A stretch of 64,000 bases of DNA from an uncultured Prevotella sp. (GCA_946183415.1 CAMHAM010000005.1:62001-126000); one strand, 5' to 3'. Shown: positions 15,856 to 25,922, counted from the first letter of the stretch. Notes: generated from the sequence alone by a model not told the origin. A program made the numbers and translations.

Positions 15856-17637
15856 ATGAATATTGCAATCGTTCAAATCAGCGAGGCGGGCAGGGAGATG
15901 GCCTCGATGCTCCAAAGGGAGATGAATGCCAAAATCATCAGTCGCACGATGGTTGGCAAAGAGTGGAAAAAGTTCGATGGATTCGTGTTCATCGGAGCTA
16001 TGGGTATCTGTGTGCGCACTATTGCGCCATTAGTCAACGACAAGCACGAAGACCCTGCCGTGGTCTGTGTCGACAGCATGGGACTGAACGCCATTTCCGT
16101 GCTCTCAGGACATGTAGGAGGGGCGAATGATCTGGCTCGTGAGGTCGCTGCCATTTTGGGTGCCCGTAAAGTGATTACCACTCAGAGCGACAATGCTGGC
16201 CTATGGGCGCTCGATACGTTTGCCGAGCGATTCAACTGGGCCATCGCCAGCGATGACGACATGAACGAATGTATCTTTGCCTTCGTCAATCGCCAGCCTA
16301 CTGCCCTGCTGATGGAAATCTGTGACGAGGGCACGGACTATCTGGAGAAGACGCTGCCAGAGCATGTCACCATCGTCAAGAGTCTCGAAGAGGTAGATCC
16401 TGAGAAGTTTAAGCTGGTCATTCTGGTGACGCCCTACAACCTCTGTGTGCCATACGGTGTGCTCGAACTGCATTTCGTGCCTATGGTTGCGTCTTTAGGC
16501 TTTGGACTCGCCAATCATCCTGATGATTATGAGGATATCTACGACGAGATTGATGAGGCCATGAGTCAGATTGGCGTATTGCCCTGCTACAAGCGCTATT
16601 GCACCATCGACGTGAAAAAGGACGAGGAGTTCTGCGCGATGCTCGTCGACGATTTAGGCGAAGAGCTGGTGTTCTATTCTGCTGAGGAGCTGGCAAAGGT
16701 GGAGGTTCCCAATCCCAGCAAGACTGTCGAGAAGCATGTGGGTACGCCCAGCGTCTGCGAGGCAGCAGCCATTCTCGGTGCAAACAATGGCAAACTGATC
16801 GTCCCCAAGGTGAAAGGCAGGAACTGGACGGCAGCCCTCGCCATCGACTACAAGTATCTGAGAGGGAAGGAGGGACATATCGAGATTGTAGGGGCAGGTC
16901 CTGGCGATCCTGACTTGGTGAGTGTCCGAGGTCGCAAGATGCTCGAACGTGCAGACTTGATACTCTATGCAGGCTCGTTGGTGCCAAAGGCTTTGACGGA
17001 GTGCCATAAGCCTGGAGCCACAGTGCGTTCCTCTGCTGATATGGCGCTCGAAGAGCAATGCGAGCTGATGAAGAGGTTCTACGACGAGGGCAAATTCATC
17101 GTGCGCCTCCATACGGGCGATCCATGTATCTTTGGCGCCATTCAGGAGCAGATGGCCTTCTTCGATGCCAACCACATGAAATACCATATCACCCCAGGCA
17201 TCTCATCCTTCCTCGCAGCAGCCGCCGAGTTGCAGAGCCAGTTCACGATTCCTGAGCGCTGTCAGACGATTATCCTGACACGAGGCGAAGGTCGCACACC
17301 TATGCCTGAGAAAGAACAGCTCCACCTGCTCGCCAAGAGTCAGAGCACGATGTGTATCTTCCTCAGTGCCTCGATCGTCGACGATGTACAGCGTGAACTG
17401 CTTCAGGAGTACCCAGAGGATACCCCCGTAGCCGCCTGCTATCATCTCACATGGCCTGACCAGAAGATCTATCGTGGCAAGCTCAAGGACCTGGCGAAGA
17501 TTGTCCACGACAACAAGCTGACTCTCACCACGATGCTCGTCGTGGGCGAGGCCATCGACAATCGCCAAGGCCTCTCCGAGCTCTATTCGAAGCACTTCAC
17601 CCATCTCTTCCGCCAAGGCGACGAAAAAGGTTCGTAA
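15856..17637 (+). CDS. cbiG-cbiF: Cobalt-precorrin-5A hydrolase CbiG fused to precorrin-4 C11-methyltransferase CbiF/CobM
   Basis: 593 residues. The CbiG half (about 1-335) shows the N-terminal domain (FVFIGAMGICVRTIAPLV, VLSGHVGGANDLAREVA, TTQSDN), the middle region and the C-terminal CbiG_C domain. CbiG opens the delta-lactone ring and releases acetaldehyde in the anaerobic pathway. The CbiF half (about 340-593) has the tetrapyrrole-methylase signatures IVGAGPGDPDLVSVRG, VRLHTGDPCIFGA and ITPGISSFLAAAA. ATG at 15856 is preferred: it sits just after a consensus promoter, and the open frame further upstream (from 15760) runs through the palindrome cluster. Its order with cbiC, cbiET and cbiJ-cbiD is kept, but two islands lie between them. 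Confidence 0.94.
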   Translation: MNIAIVQISEAGREMASMLQREMNAKIISRTMVGKEWKKFDGFVFIGAMGICVRTIAPLVNDKHEDPAVVCVDSMGLNAISVLSGHVGGANDLAREVAAILGARKVITTQSDNAGLWALDTFAERFNWAIASDDDMNECIFAFVNRQPTALLMEICDEGTDYLEKTLPEHVTIVKSLEEVDPEKFKLVILVTPYNLCVPYGVLELHFVPMVASLGFGLANHPDDYEDIYDEIDEAMSQIGVLPCYKRYCTIDVKKDEEFCAMLVDDLGEELVFYSAEELAKVEVPNPSKTVEKHVGTPSVCEAAAILGANNGKLIVPKVKGRNWTAALAIDYKYLRGKEGHIEIVGAGPGDPDLVSVRGRKMLERADLILYAGSLVPKALTECHKPGATVRSSADMALEEQCELMKRFYDEGKFIVRLHTGDPCIFGAIQEQMAFFDANHMKYHITPGISSFLAAAAELQSQFTIPERCQTIILTRGEGRTPMPEKEQLHLLAKSQSTMCIFLSASIVDDVQRELLQEYPEDTPVAACYHLTWPDQKIYRGKLKDLAKIVHDNKLTLTTMLVVGEAIDNRQGLSELYSKHFTHLFRQGDEKGS

Positions 17638-17679
17638 TCTAAAAAAAGATAAAGCTTCGCTTATTTACATTATTATTTG

Positions 17680-17687
17680 TATATTTG
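17680..17687 (+). promoter_or_regulatory. -7 box (TATATTTG) for the defence operon
   Basis: TATATTTG lies 30 bp before the ATG at 17718 and only about 40 bp after the cbiG-cbiF stop. The -33 box is weak. Confidence 0.5.
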
Positions 17688-17717
17688 CAGCAGAAAAAAC
17701 AAAGATAAAAGACAAAT

Positions 17718-18932
17718 ATGAGTGACATAAAAATATCTGTTAAGGATTTCAGGGCAATTCATAGTGCTGACATTGACCTCAATGGCATTACCGTTATCGC
17801 TGGTGTAAACGGAAGTGGCAAGAGTACTCTGTCAAGATTGCTTTATACGATATTTAATAAAGTGAAAACATTAGATGACGTCTACTGGAATGCTTTCAGA
17901 TTGGAAATTCAACCAATAGAAGAAGTATGCCAACAAATATTTGACACCTTAAAACCTTCTGGTTTAAATTATCTTTTTGGAATAGATGTCGAAGGTCTTC
18001 GTAACGATGTTCAGAAAGCCATATCCTTGTTAACAGATTCATTTAGCCAAGATGAGAAAATCAAAAGACTTCTCAGTATCATCAAGTATAACTTAGGAAT
18101 AGAGATAAAAAACAAGGAAGATCTTAATCTCATAATGGACGTATTCAACAAAATCGTTGCCAGATATGAAGATCGAAAGAGAAATCGTCCATTTAAGGAA
18201 TTAGGTAACGAGATAGCATCAGAACTACAAGAAGATAACATCATTAATAAAGTCTCAGTTTCTGAGTATGGCTACACATTCTTTGGGCCAGGCGTAGAGA
18301 GTGTTCCTTTATTGCATAGTGTCAAGTTCTGCACATATATTGATACACCCAAGAAGCTGGAGGTTCCTTTCTCTTATAGCGAATGGGATTACATTAACAG
18401 CCAAAAGGATGCAGCATATAATCAAGAGATAAGTAAATATCTATCGGATAACATTTTAAAAGGTGACGTATCCTATTCAGAACAATGGAAAACTTTGATT
18501 TACCAGCGTAACGATGGCCAGACGTTCGATCTTTCACAAAGTGCCACAGGTGTTCAGGCCTTCGCCTTTCTCCAGTTGTTATTGAAAAAAGGACTTATCA
18601 ACGATCGTTCACTTATTATCATTGATGAGCCCGAAGCCCATCTGCACCCTCAATGGATAGTGGAATATGCCAAGGTGCTAGTGGAACTCAACAAGAAGAC
18701 CAAAGCCAGATTCTTTATTGCAACGCACAGTACAGACATGGTTAGTGCCCTCCGCTATATCTCAGAGAAAGAAGAGACGCTTGATCATCTTTCATACTAT
18801 CGCGCTGTTCCCTCAGATGCTGATGCCTATACCTACGACTATCAGGCTATGGGTACAGACATCGAGCCAATATTTGAGTCTTTCAACAAGTCGTATGAAC
18901 TGATAGAGAAATACGGAACAGACAATGGCTGA
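17718..18932 (+). CDS. OLD/RecF-like AAA ATPase of a defence island
   Basis: 404 residues with an ABC/SMC-type ATPase core: Walker A GVNGSGKST (about residues 29-37), a signature-like LSQSATGVQAFAF (about 273-285), Walker B LIIIDEPEAHLHPQW (about 300) and a His switch ATHSTDM (about 335). The middle is a helical insert in place of the long coiled coil of SMC proteins. It lacks an obvious C-terminal Toprim domain, so it is not a full OLD nuclease. The next gene overlaps it by 8 bp and may supply the nuclease. Such ATPase-nuclease pairs are typical of phage-defence systems (family knowledge). The AT content is higher than in the cbi genes on either side, fitting horizontal gain. Confidence 0.85.
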   Translation: MSDIKISVKDFRAIHSADIDLNGITVIAGVNGSGKSTLSRLLYTIFNKVKTLDDVYWNAFRLEIQPIEEVCQQIFDTLKPSGLNYLFGIDVEGLRNDVQKAISLLTDSFSQDEKIKRLLSIIKYNLGIEIKNKEDLNLIMDVFNKIVARYEDRKRNRPFKELGNEIASELQEDNIINKVSVSEYGYTFFGPGVESVPLLHSVKFCTYIDTPKKLEVPFSYSEWDYINSQKDAAYNQEISKYLSDNILKGDVSYSEQWKTLIYQRNDGQTFDLSQSATGVQAFAFLQLLLKKGLINDRSLIIIDEPEAHLHPQWIVEYAKVLVELNKKTKARFFIATHSTDMVSALRYISEKEETLDHLSYYRAVPSDADAYTYDYQAMGTDIEPIFESFNKSYELIEKYGTDNG

Positions 18933-19413
18933 ATATACGATAACAGATCCGAAAGACATTCGGATTAAGAGTCTGCTATTGTCAGACATCCAAGGTATGC
19001 ACACTCTTCTAAAGAAAGAAGGGTGTATAGATAGTGAGAACAAATTCTCAGATGGACAAAAAGCAATAGCCCTTGATGAAGTTCAAACGCGGATAGCTCA
19101 ACAAAACAAGACGGACAAGCAGGCCTCTGCTGACGTATTGCTATGTGTTACTGGTAACAAGTATCTGTTGGCAGATGCAAAGTTCAACAGCACCAGTGTC
19201 AAGAACATTTCACCTACAGAGTTGAAATCAAAGCTGAACAGTTCAAAATCCCTTGTTCTCTCCGATGATTACACTTATGCTAATACATTCTACGTGTTGT
19301 TCAAACAAAGTGTACTGACTCCTACCCAATACAACCGCCTAAAACGCCAGTTTGCAGGAAAACCCCAGTTCCGTTTTGTGAATGCAATAGAGTTTTGGAA
19401 GTTATTTGATTAG
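18925..19413 (+). CDS. Small protein with possible PD-(D/E)XK nuclease core, partner of the ATPase
   Basis: 162 residues, no signal peptide. The segment ADVLLCVTGNKYLLADAKF puts an Asp about 14 residues before a DAK tripeptide at the end of a beta strand, the spacing and form of a PD-(D/E)XK metal site. A conserved-looking Glu/Gln (ALDEVQTRI) sits earlier, as in that fold. The start ATG overlaps the stop of the ATPase gene by 8 bp, so the two are translationally coupled. This makes a two-component ATPase-nuclease unit likely. The nuclease call rests on the motif alone and could be wrong. Confidence 0.6.
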   Translation: MAEYTITDPKDIRIKSLLLSDIQGMHTLLKKEGCIDSENKFSDGQKAIALDEVQTRIAQQNKTDKQASADVLLCVTGNKYLLADAKFNSTSVKNISPTELKSKLNSSKSLVLSDDYTYANTFYVLFKQSVLTPTQYNRLKRQFAGKPQFRFVNAIEFWKLFD

Positions 19414-19426
19414 ATATTACTACAAT

Positions 19427-20089
19427 ATGAACAACAAAGAACCAGGTTACGTTTATATACTGACCAATCCCAGCTTCCGCGAGGATTGGGTAAAGATCGG
19501 AAAGAGCAGTCGTCCTGTGGATGTGAGAAGCAAAGAACTGGATAATACTGCCGTACCCTTGCCATTCGAGATTTTCGCCACGATGAAAACCACGAAATAC
19601 AACGAGGTAGAGAAACTGGTACATAAGACCATTGATCGCCTCACTGATCTTCGCATCCGCCAAAATCGTGAGTTCTTCAATGTCGCCCCACAGATGGCAC
19701 TCGACATCTTCCGTGATATCGCTATGACGATAGACGATGCAGAAGTGACACTTTACGAAGATAACAAGCCCATCGTGGAAAGTGAACACAAAGAACCTCA
19801 GAAGCGAGAAGTGAAACGCCCCCGTTTCAAATTCTCCATGTGTGGCATTAAGATTGGCGAACAAGTCACCTTCGACCCAACAGGTATTGTCGTGAAAGTC
19901 GCCTCCGATGATTCTATTGAATACGAGGGCCGCATCTATAAACTATCTCCATTCGTTGGTACCTTTATGCCAGAGGAACATCGCAACACTTCTGGTGCCT
20001 ACCAAGGTGCCAAGTATTTCTCGTATAATGGGAAGGTGTTGGATGAGTTAAGGAAAGAGAAAGAAATGTTATCAGAAGATGGAGAATAA
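19427..20089 (+). CDS. GIY-YIG (T5orf172-like) nuclease domain protein
   Basis: 220 residues. The N-terminal 100 residues match the T5orf172/GIY-YIG style: GYVYILTNPSF, VKIGKSSRPVDVRSKEL, then PFEIFATMKT and a conserved Glu in NREFFNV. Residues about 140-200 look like a small beta domain (KIGEQVTFDPTGIVVKVASD) similar to the DUF4357 C-terminal domain of such proteins. ATG at 19427 is chosen over a TTG at 19406. It sits 13 bp after the previous gene in the defence operon. It may be a restriction-like nuclease, a regulator or an accessory factor. Confidence 0.8.
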   Translation: MNNKEPGYVYILTNPSFREDWVKIGKSSRPVDVRSKELDNTAVPLPFEIFATMKTTKYNEVEKLVHKTIDRLTDLRIRQNREFFNVAPQMALDIFRDIAMTIDDAEVTLYEDNKPIVESEHKEPQKREVKRPRFKFSMCGIKIGEQVTFDPTGIVVKVASDDSIEYEGRIYKLSPFVGTFMPEEHRNTSGAYQGAKYFSYNGKVLDELRKEKEMLSEDGE

Positions 20090-20849
20090 TAGTCAAATAG
20101 TATATCATTATACGGACTTAAATGCTTTAATCAGCATTTTAGGGAAGAATTGCATTACACTTAGAGCGACGAATTGCCTATATCTGAATGATTCAAAAGA
20201 GATAATCGAAGGTATCGAAAGTATTAAAAGAGTTGATAATACAAACATTAATGATAGTGCCTTTAGAAGCTACTATTTGACTTCTTTTTCTCAACAACCA
20301 GATTGTTTGTCAATGTGGGGAATGTATGCGGCAAATGGAAGTGGTTGTGCAATAGGTCTTGATTTGGATATTATTTCTAAATCATATGGTAGTTTCATAA
20401 GATGTACATATGGAAAAGAAGCTATTGATAATCAGTTACGCAATTTTCTAAATCTCATCAGAAATGGTGTAATTTCATCTTTCCCTACAAACGGTGGCTC
20501 CGTCACTTTCAAGAAAAATAGTGGTAAAGATCTTGAGGTAATGATAACAAATCAATATATAGCAACATGCTTAGGTTCCAAGAACGAAAATTATAGATTT
20601 GAAGATGAAATAAGATGTTTTATTGGAAATCATGATAATAAGAAAGAAGTTCATTTCAAAGTTAAAAACGGGATAGTAGTTCCTTATTTAAATGTTGAAA
20701 TCCCAAAAGAAGCACTGAAATGTATCGTTATTGGACCAACCAATAAAAGCGAACTTACTATGCAATCAATAACACATATGCTTTTAATTAATGAATACGA
20801 TTGGCATCATGTTAATTTGAAAACATCAAAAGTTCCATATCGTGGATAA
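20079..20849 (+). CDS. DUF2971-like protein
   Basis: 256 residues. The N-terminus (VYHYTDLNALISILGKNCITLRA, then LNDSKEI) and later LTSFSQQPDCLSMWGMYA, GCAIGLDLD and FEDEIRCFI fit the DUF2971 family. That family has an uncharacterised role and is often found in defence islands; a link to ADP-ribosyl-transferase-like folds has been considered because of the Y-H-Y-T start. The start overlaps the GIY-YIG gene by 11 bp. The gene is AT-rich compared with the cbi genes. It could act as a toxin-like effector, but nothing in the sequence shows that. Confidence 0.75.
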   Translation: MENNSQIVYHYTDLNALISILGKNCITLRATNCLYLNDSKEIIEGIESIKRVDNTNINDSAFRSYYLTSFSQQPDCLSMWGMYAANGSGCAIGLDLDIISKSYGSFIRCTYGKEAIDNQLRNFLNLIRNGVISSFPTNGGSVTFKKNSGKDLEVMITNQYIATCLGSKNENYRFEDEIRCFIGNHDNKKEVHFKVKNGIVVPYLNVEIPKEALKCIVIGPTNKSELTMQSITHMLLINEYDWHHVNLKTSKVPYRG

Positions 20850-20864
20850 TAAACATATACAAGT

Positions 20865-22910
20865 ATGATAAAACAGATAATTGACAAGAACTCAGAAGTG
20901 AAACCAAAATCGAAAAAGTTGGAGGCCTTAAAGGAGTATTTCGCAGGTTGCTTTACCAAAGAAGGAGCCTTTGATATTGAAATGTTCAAGGAGATGATGA
21001 AGGATGAGGTGGATATCAGCAATGAGGGATACTCACTAGACTTCTTGGGTAAGGACTATGCAAACCTGATTGCCTCTATCGATACGACGACGGTGATAGT
21101 ACCAGATTTGGAACACAATAGCAAGCCCGAGAACAAGGATAGTGAGAACATATATATCAGTGGCGATAATCTGGATGCACTGAAACATTTGTTGAAGTCG
21201 TATGCTGGTAAAGTAAAGTGCATCTATATTGATCCGCCTTATAATACAGGCTCTGACGGGTTTGTGTATAACGATAAGTTCCGTTTTACGCCAGAAGAAC
21301 TGGAAAAGAAACTCAGTATTGACGAGGATGAAGCCCAGCGAATCCTTGACCTGACTTCAAGAGGTAGCAGCACGCACTCTGCATGGTTGATGTTTATGTC
21401 GCCACGTTTGCAGTTGGCACGCGACCTGTTGAGCAAAGACGGTGTTATCTTTATCTCAATTGATGATAATGAGCAGGCCAATCTGAAACTGCTTTGCGAC
21501 TATGTATTTGGTGAGGAGAACTGTATAGGACCTTTTATCCAAAATAAACTAAACTCTAAAAATGACACCTTAAATATACAAAAGAATCATGAATTCATCT
21601 ATTGTTATAGAAAGACAATAATAGAAAAGAATTCAAAAATCCAACCAACGTTGGGTCGTCAATCTTATGTTGAAAAGACCATATATGAGGAAAATGGAGA
21701 ATTCTTTTACTTGAATGACCCAATCACTACTCGTGGAGAAGGAGGAACATTAAATAATCGAGAAAATCTTGGTTACACCTTTTATTATAATCCTATTTCT
21801 AAAGATGTAAAAGTTGTTGAAGATTATGACAAAGAATTAGCAAAGGTTTCAAATGAAGAATCTGAGGTTTATTCTGATAATGAAGAATTAATAGCTCAAG
21901 GTTATATAACTATTCGACCCCCAAGAGTAAGAGGGGATTTGGGCGCATGGACATGGGAATTTGATAGAGCTAAGGACTCTAAAGAATTGATGGTTAAGAA
22001 ATTAGCAAATTCTAAGTCTTATACAATAGTAAAGAAGACATTTGTACCTAAAGAAGATGTCTATAATGTTGATGGGCAATTAAAATATCTCAAGTATACC
22101 ATTTCAAATTCGAAGAGCATTTTAGATTTTTCCACAAACGATGGCACAACAACTTTCAACGAAGTTATGGGCAGGAGTGGGTTGTTTAGTAATCCTAAGA
22201 ATGTTTCGATGCTAAACTATTTGATTAGTTTAATAGATTCTAAGGAATTTATAGTCTGTGATTTCTTTGGTGGATCAAGTTCTACTGCACATGCGGTTAT
22301 GAACCTTAATAAGGAAGATAATGGAAATAGAAAATTTATTTTGGTTCAGATTCCAGAAATAATTGAAGAAGAAAAGGTTGCCTACAAGGCTGGATATCGT
22401 ACCATTGACGAAATAGGAATAGAAAGAATAGAGCGGGTAGCAGAAAAAATCAAAGAAGAAAAGACTGATTTCAATGGTGACTTAGGCTTTAAGCACTATA
22501 CATTGAGAGACGTTCCAGAGAATGTGCTTGATAAGATAATAGAGTTTGACCCCAATACGTCTGGCTTTGCCAACAATCTGCTGGAGATGTTTGGTCGGGA
22601 AACGGTGCTTGAGACTTGGAAAGTACGCGATGGTTATGGCATGAATGTTAAAGTAGAGGAAGTGGCGCTGGCAGACTATACAGCCTACCAATGTGGCGAC
22701 CATCTCTATCTGACTGACGAAGGTATGAGCGATGAGGCCGTTACAGCATTGGTTGACAAATATGGCGAACAATCAGATTGGGGGCCTCATTATGTGGTAC
22801 TTTTCGGCTATAGCTTTAACTTTGGTACTACAGATGCACTGAAGAAGAACCTGCCTCTGCTGAATGAAGGCGAGAAACAAATCAAGATTAATATTGACAT
22901 CAGATACTAA
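20865..22910 (+). CDS. mod: Type III restriction-modification DNA methyltransferase (Mod)
   Basis: 681 residues. The catalytic motif IV DPPYNTGSDGFVYND lies at about residues 125-140, and the SAM motif I DFFGGSSSTAHAVM at about residues 465-480. This order (IV before I) marks a beta-class N6-adenine methyltransferase, as in type III Mod subunits. Between them the target-recognition region (about residues 220-450, DNA 21530-22200) is strongly AT-rich and unlike the ends, as expected for exchange of specificity domains. The C-terminus contacts Res. It lies 15 bp after the DUF2971 gene and 9 bp before res. Confidence 0.93.
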   Translation: MIKQIIDKNSEVKPKSKKLEALKEYFAGCFTKEGAFDIEMFKEMMKDEVDISNEGYSLDFLGKDYANLIASIDTTTVIVPDLEHNSKPENKDSENIYISGDNLDALKHLLKSYAGKVKCIYIDPPYNTGSDGFVYNDKFRFTPEELEKKLSIDEDEAQRILDLTSRGSSTHSAWLMFMSPRLQLARDLLSKDGVIFISIDDNEQANLKLLCDYVFGEENCIGPFIQNKLNSKNDTLNIQKNHEFIYCYRKTIIEKNSKIQPTLGRQSYVEKTIYEENGEFFYLNDPITTRGEGGTLNNRENLGYTFYYNPISKDVKVVEDYDKELAKVSNEESEVYSDNEELIAQGYITIRPPRVRGDLGAWTWEFDRAKDSKELMVKKLANSKSYTIVKKTFVPKEDVYNVDGQLKYLKYTISNSKSILDFSTNDGTTTFNEVMGRSGLFSNPKNVSMLNYLISLIDSKEFIVCDFFGGSSSTAHAVMNLNKEDNGNRKFILVQIPEIIEEEKVAYKAGYRTIDEIGIERIERVAEKIKEEKTDFNGDLGFKHYTLRDVPENVLDKIIEFDPNTSGFANNLLEMFGRETVLETWKVRDGYGMNVKVEEVALADYTAYQCGDHLYLTDEGMSDEAVTALVDKYGEQSDWGPHYVVLFGYSFNFGTTDALKKNLPLLNEGEKQIKINIDIRY

Positions 22911-22919
22911 ACGAACGAT

Positions 22920-25900
22920 ATGGATATCATACTCGAAGCTGGATTATCCCATCAACAGATACCCGTTGACCGTTTGGCAGAAGTCTTTAAGCAGACGCAT
23001 TTGGAGGCTCCTGTCAAACCTTATGAAAATCCAAGGATAGACCATAAGGATGTAGCAACGGAGCATAATCTTCGAAACATTATCTTTACGCAGGAAATGA
23101 AACCATATAATAGAAAGGTGGTGCTGCCAGAAAAAGGTACGCTAAACCTGGATATTAAGATGGAAACAGGAACGGGTAAGACATACGTCTATACACATTC
23201 TATCTACGAACTGCACAAGCAATATGGATTCAATAAGTTTGTGGTTGTGGTACACTCGCTACCTGTTAAGTCTGGTGCTGTGCAGTTTATTGGCGATCCA
23301 TACGTACAACGCCATTTTCGCGATACACTGGGTTATGGTTCAGAAATAGAACTTTGTGAAGTATCTGCCTTGAAGAAAAAGAAAAAGGGACATAACTATT
23401 TCCCATCATCTGTACGTGATTTCGTGAATGGTTCCTGCCAGAACAAAAATAGAATCTATGTCATTGTTGTCAATCAGCAATTGCTTCAGAAAGGCAAGTT
23501 GCTGGATAAGAAAGACTACGACATAGCAGTGCAAGGGTTTGTACGTCCGCTGGATGCTATTAAGGCCACCCGCCCCATCGTGATAATCGATGAACCTCAT
23601 CGCTTTGAACGTAGTAACACAACTTATAAACGTATTCTGAGCGAAATGGCTCCACAATGCATTATTCGTTTTGGTGCCACATTTCCAGAGATAACAGAAA
23701 CCATTAATAGAAAGAAAGAGACTCATAAGGACTATCTGAATCTGCTCTATAACTTGACTGCCTGTGATGCCTTTAACCAGAATCTGATTAAAGGTGTGGC
23801 TAAAGAGCACTTCAATCCTACTACTTCTGAGAATGAGAAAGTAAAGATAGTCTCTATTAATGGACGTGAAAGTGTAACTATGCACTTCACCCAAAAAGAT
23901 CATTCACCTCAGCGCTTTGAGTTGCACAAGGATGAGTCATTGGGTATCATGAGTGACCATCTTTCTGGTGTGACAATCAGTGGTATCAGTAGTTCTGAAG
24001 TGGAATTATCGAATGGTCAGACAAAGCATGTAGGTGATGAGTTTACGGCAGACATCTACAGCACATCTTATCAGGAAAATATGGTAAGAATGGCTATACA
24101 ACGCCATTTTGAGACAGAACGAATTTTGTTTCATCGTGAGAGCAAGATTAAAACTTTGGCATTGTTCTTCATTGACAATATTGTTTCCTTCCGAGGCGAT
24201 GACGAAGGAAATAATGCATGGCTTCGCGATATTTTCGACAAATGGCTGGAATATCAGTTGAAAGAAGAGCTGAAGAACGGCGAGAACTCACCAGAATATA
24301 CTGACTATCTGAAAGCAAGTTTGAATGATATTGCAGGATGTCGTGCAGGTTATTTTGCAAAGGACAATAGCGATAGTGACGAGGCTATTGCTGAAGAAGT
24401 GGATGATATACTTCGAAACAAGAAGAAACTATTGTCCTTTAAGAACGAAAAAGGGAAGTGGAATGTTCGCCGCTTCCTGTTCTCGAAGTGGACACTGAAA
24501 GAAGGTTGGGATAATCCGAATGTCTTTACTATTGCTAAACTACGTAGCAGTGGTAGCGAAACAAGTAAATTACAGGAAGTGGGACGTGGATTGCGCTTGC
24601 CTGTCGATGAATACGGAAACAGAACTACCAGCCAGGATTTCATGCTCAACTACATTGTTGACTTTACGGAAAAAGATTTTGCTGATAGGTTAGTGCGTGA
24701 GATTAATGGTGATGTAGCCAAGAAGACTGTTGAGCACATCATCTTAAATGGCGATGAACTTGATCGTGTCGCAAATCAACGTGGTTTGGGTAATCGCATG
24801 ATGTTATTAATGGAGTTGATGCAAAAGGGACTGGTTACAATGGATGGTTCAAACATTATTGTCATTGATGACAAGGTGATGGATTTCAAGAACCAATATC
24901 CAGAGTTCGAACTTGATACACTGAATCTGAATCGCGTTATTGACAGGAATGCTACGAATAATCGATTAATGGTCAAGATACGCAAAGACAATTATCAAAA
25001 GATAGAATCCTTATGGAAGGAGATTAACAAGAAGTATTTAATGTTCTATCAGAAGGATATTGATAAAGAAATAGAAAAGGCATTACCTTCTTTATTAGAA
25101 GAGGGTGTATTCTCAAGAATGTCTGTTTCTTCTGAGCGTTCTGAAATTCAAGTAGATAAAGATGGTGCTACTGTCGTTAGTGAAGCAAACGTCACCTATA
25201 TGGTATATGGCAGGGATTTGCCTTATAACGATTTCTTGAAGCGAGCCAACAAAGGGACTGCGATTCCTATTGAAACAATCCATAAAGCCATTTGTGAATA
25301 TGCCAAAAAGCATGAAGGGTTTAACCAGAACCTGATTAACGATTTGACGCTATCTCAATTCATTGGCAGATTCAGAGACTGGAAAATCAAGAATTTAGGT
25401 GGGTGTATTTCCTATAAACAGGCCAATTATCGAACAAAAACAACTGCGCTCACAAAAGAAGATGGAAGCGTAAGAGATGAGGTCGTTATGGGAAGAATCG
25501 GAAAGAAAACAGATGATTCCAAAACTCCAGCAGAATATTTATACGAGCCTATCGCTTACGATTCTCCCTTGGAAAAGACAAACATCTTAGACAAGATTGA
25601 TGTCGCTGAGTTAATTGTGTATGGAAAGATTCCAAGTAGTAGTATCAGGATTCCAACCATCACAGACGAGACCTATTCACCAGACTTTATGTATATTGTC
25701 AAAAAGAAAGATGGTACAATGTCTATGAATGTTGTCATTGAAACAAAAGACGTCAATCAAGAAACAGATTTACGTCCAAAGGAAAGTGCAAAGATTGACT
25801 GTGCCAAAGTATTCTTTGAACAAATTACCAAGGATAATCCATCTTTCCCTATTAGTTTTGAACGACAGATTAATCGGCAAAGGATGAATGATATTATAGA

Positions 25901-25922
25901 CAGGTTGATTACAACAAAATGA
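22920..25922 (+). CDS. res: Type III restriction enzyme Res subunit (helicase/nuclease)
   Basis: 1000 residues. Walker A METGTGKTY (about residues 80-88), motif II IDEPHRF (about 225), motif VI-like QEVGRGLRLP (about 555), and a C-terminal PD-(D/E)XK nuclease with SPDFMYI...VVIETKD (about residues 925-945). Res uses ATP to translocate and cuts DNA with Mod when two sites meet head to head. The length is usual for the family, and the frame is intact, so the system looks functional. Its stop overlaps the ATG of the next small gene by 4 bp. Confidence 0.93.
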   Translation: MDIILEAGLSHQQIPVDRLAEVFKQTHLEAPVKPYENPRIDHKDVATEHNLRNIIFTQEMKPYNRKVVLPEKGTLNLDIKMETGTGKTYVYTHSIYELHKQYGFNKFVVVVHSLPVKSGAVQFIGDPYVQRHFRDTLGYGSEIELCEVSALKKKKKGHNYFPSSVRDFVNGSCQNKNRIYVIVVNQQLLQKGKLLDKKDYDIAVQGFVRPLDAIKATRPIVIIDEPHRFERSNTTYKRILSEMAPQCIIRFGATFPEITETINRKKETHKDYLNLLYNLTACDAFNQNLIKGVAKEHFNPTTSENEKVKIVSINGRESVTMHFTQKDHSPQRFELHKDESLGIMSDHLSGVTISGISSSEVELSNGQTKHVGDEFTADIYSTSYQENMVRMAIQRHFETERILFHRESKIKTLALFFIDNIVSFRGDDEGNNAWLRDIFDKWLEYQLKEELKNGENSPEYTDYLKASLNDIAGCRAGYFAKDNSDSDEAIAEEVDDILRNKKKLLSFKNEKGKWNVRRFLFSKWTLKEGWDNPNVFTIAKLRSSGSETSKLQEVGRGLRLPVDEYGNRTTSQDFMLNYIVDFTEKDFADRLVREINGDVAKKTVEHIILNGDELDRVANQRGLGNRMMLLMELMQKGLVTMDGSNIIVIDDKVMDFKNQYPEFELDTLNLNRVIDRNATNNRLMVKIRKDNYQKIESLWKEINKKYLMFYQKDIDKEIEKALPSLLEEGVFSRMSVSSERSEIQVDKDGATVVSEANVTYMVYGRDLPYNDFLKRANKGTAIPIETIHKAICEYAKKHEGFNQNLINDLTLSQFIGRFRDWKIKNLGGCISYKQANYRTKTTALTKEDGSVRDEVVMGRIGKKTDDSKTPAEYLYEPIAYDSPLEKTNILDKIDVAELIVYGKIPSSSIRIPTITDETYSPDFMYIVKKKDGTMSMNVVIETKDVNQETDLRPKESAKIDCAKVFFEQITKDNPSFPISFERQINRQRMNDIIDRLITTK

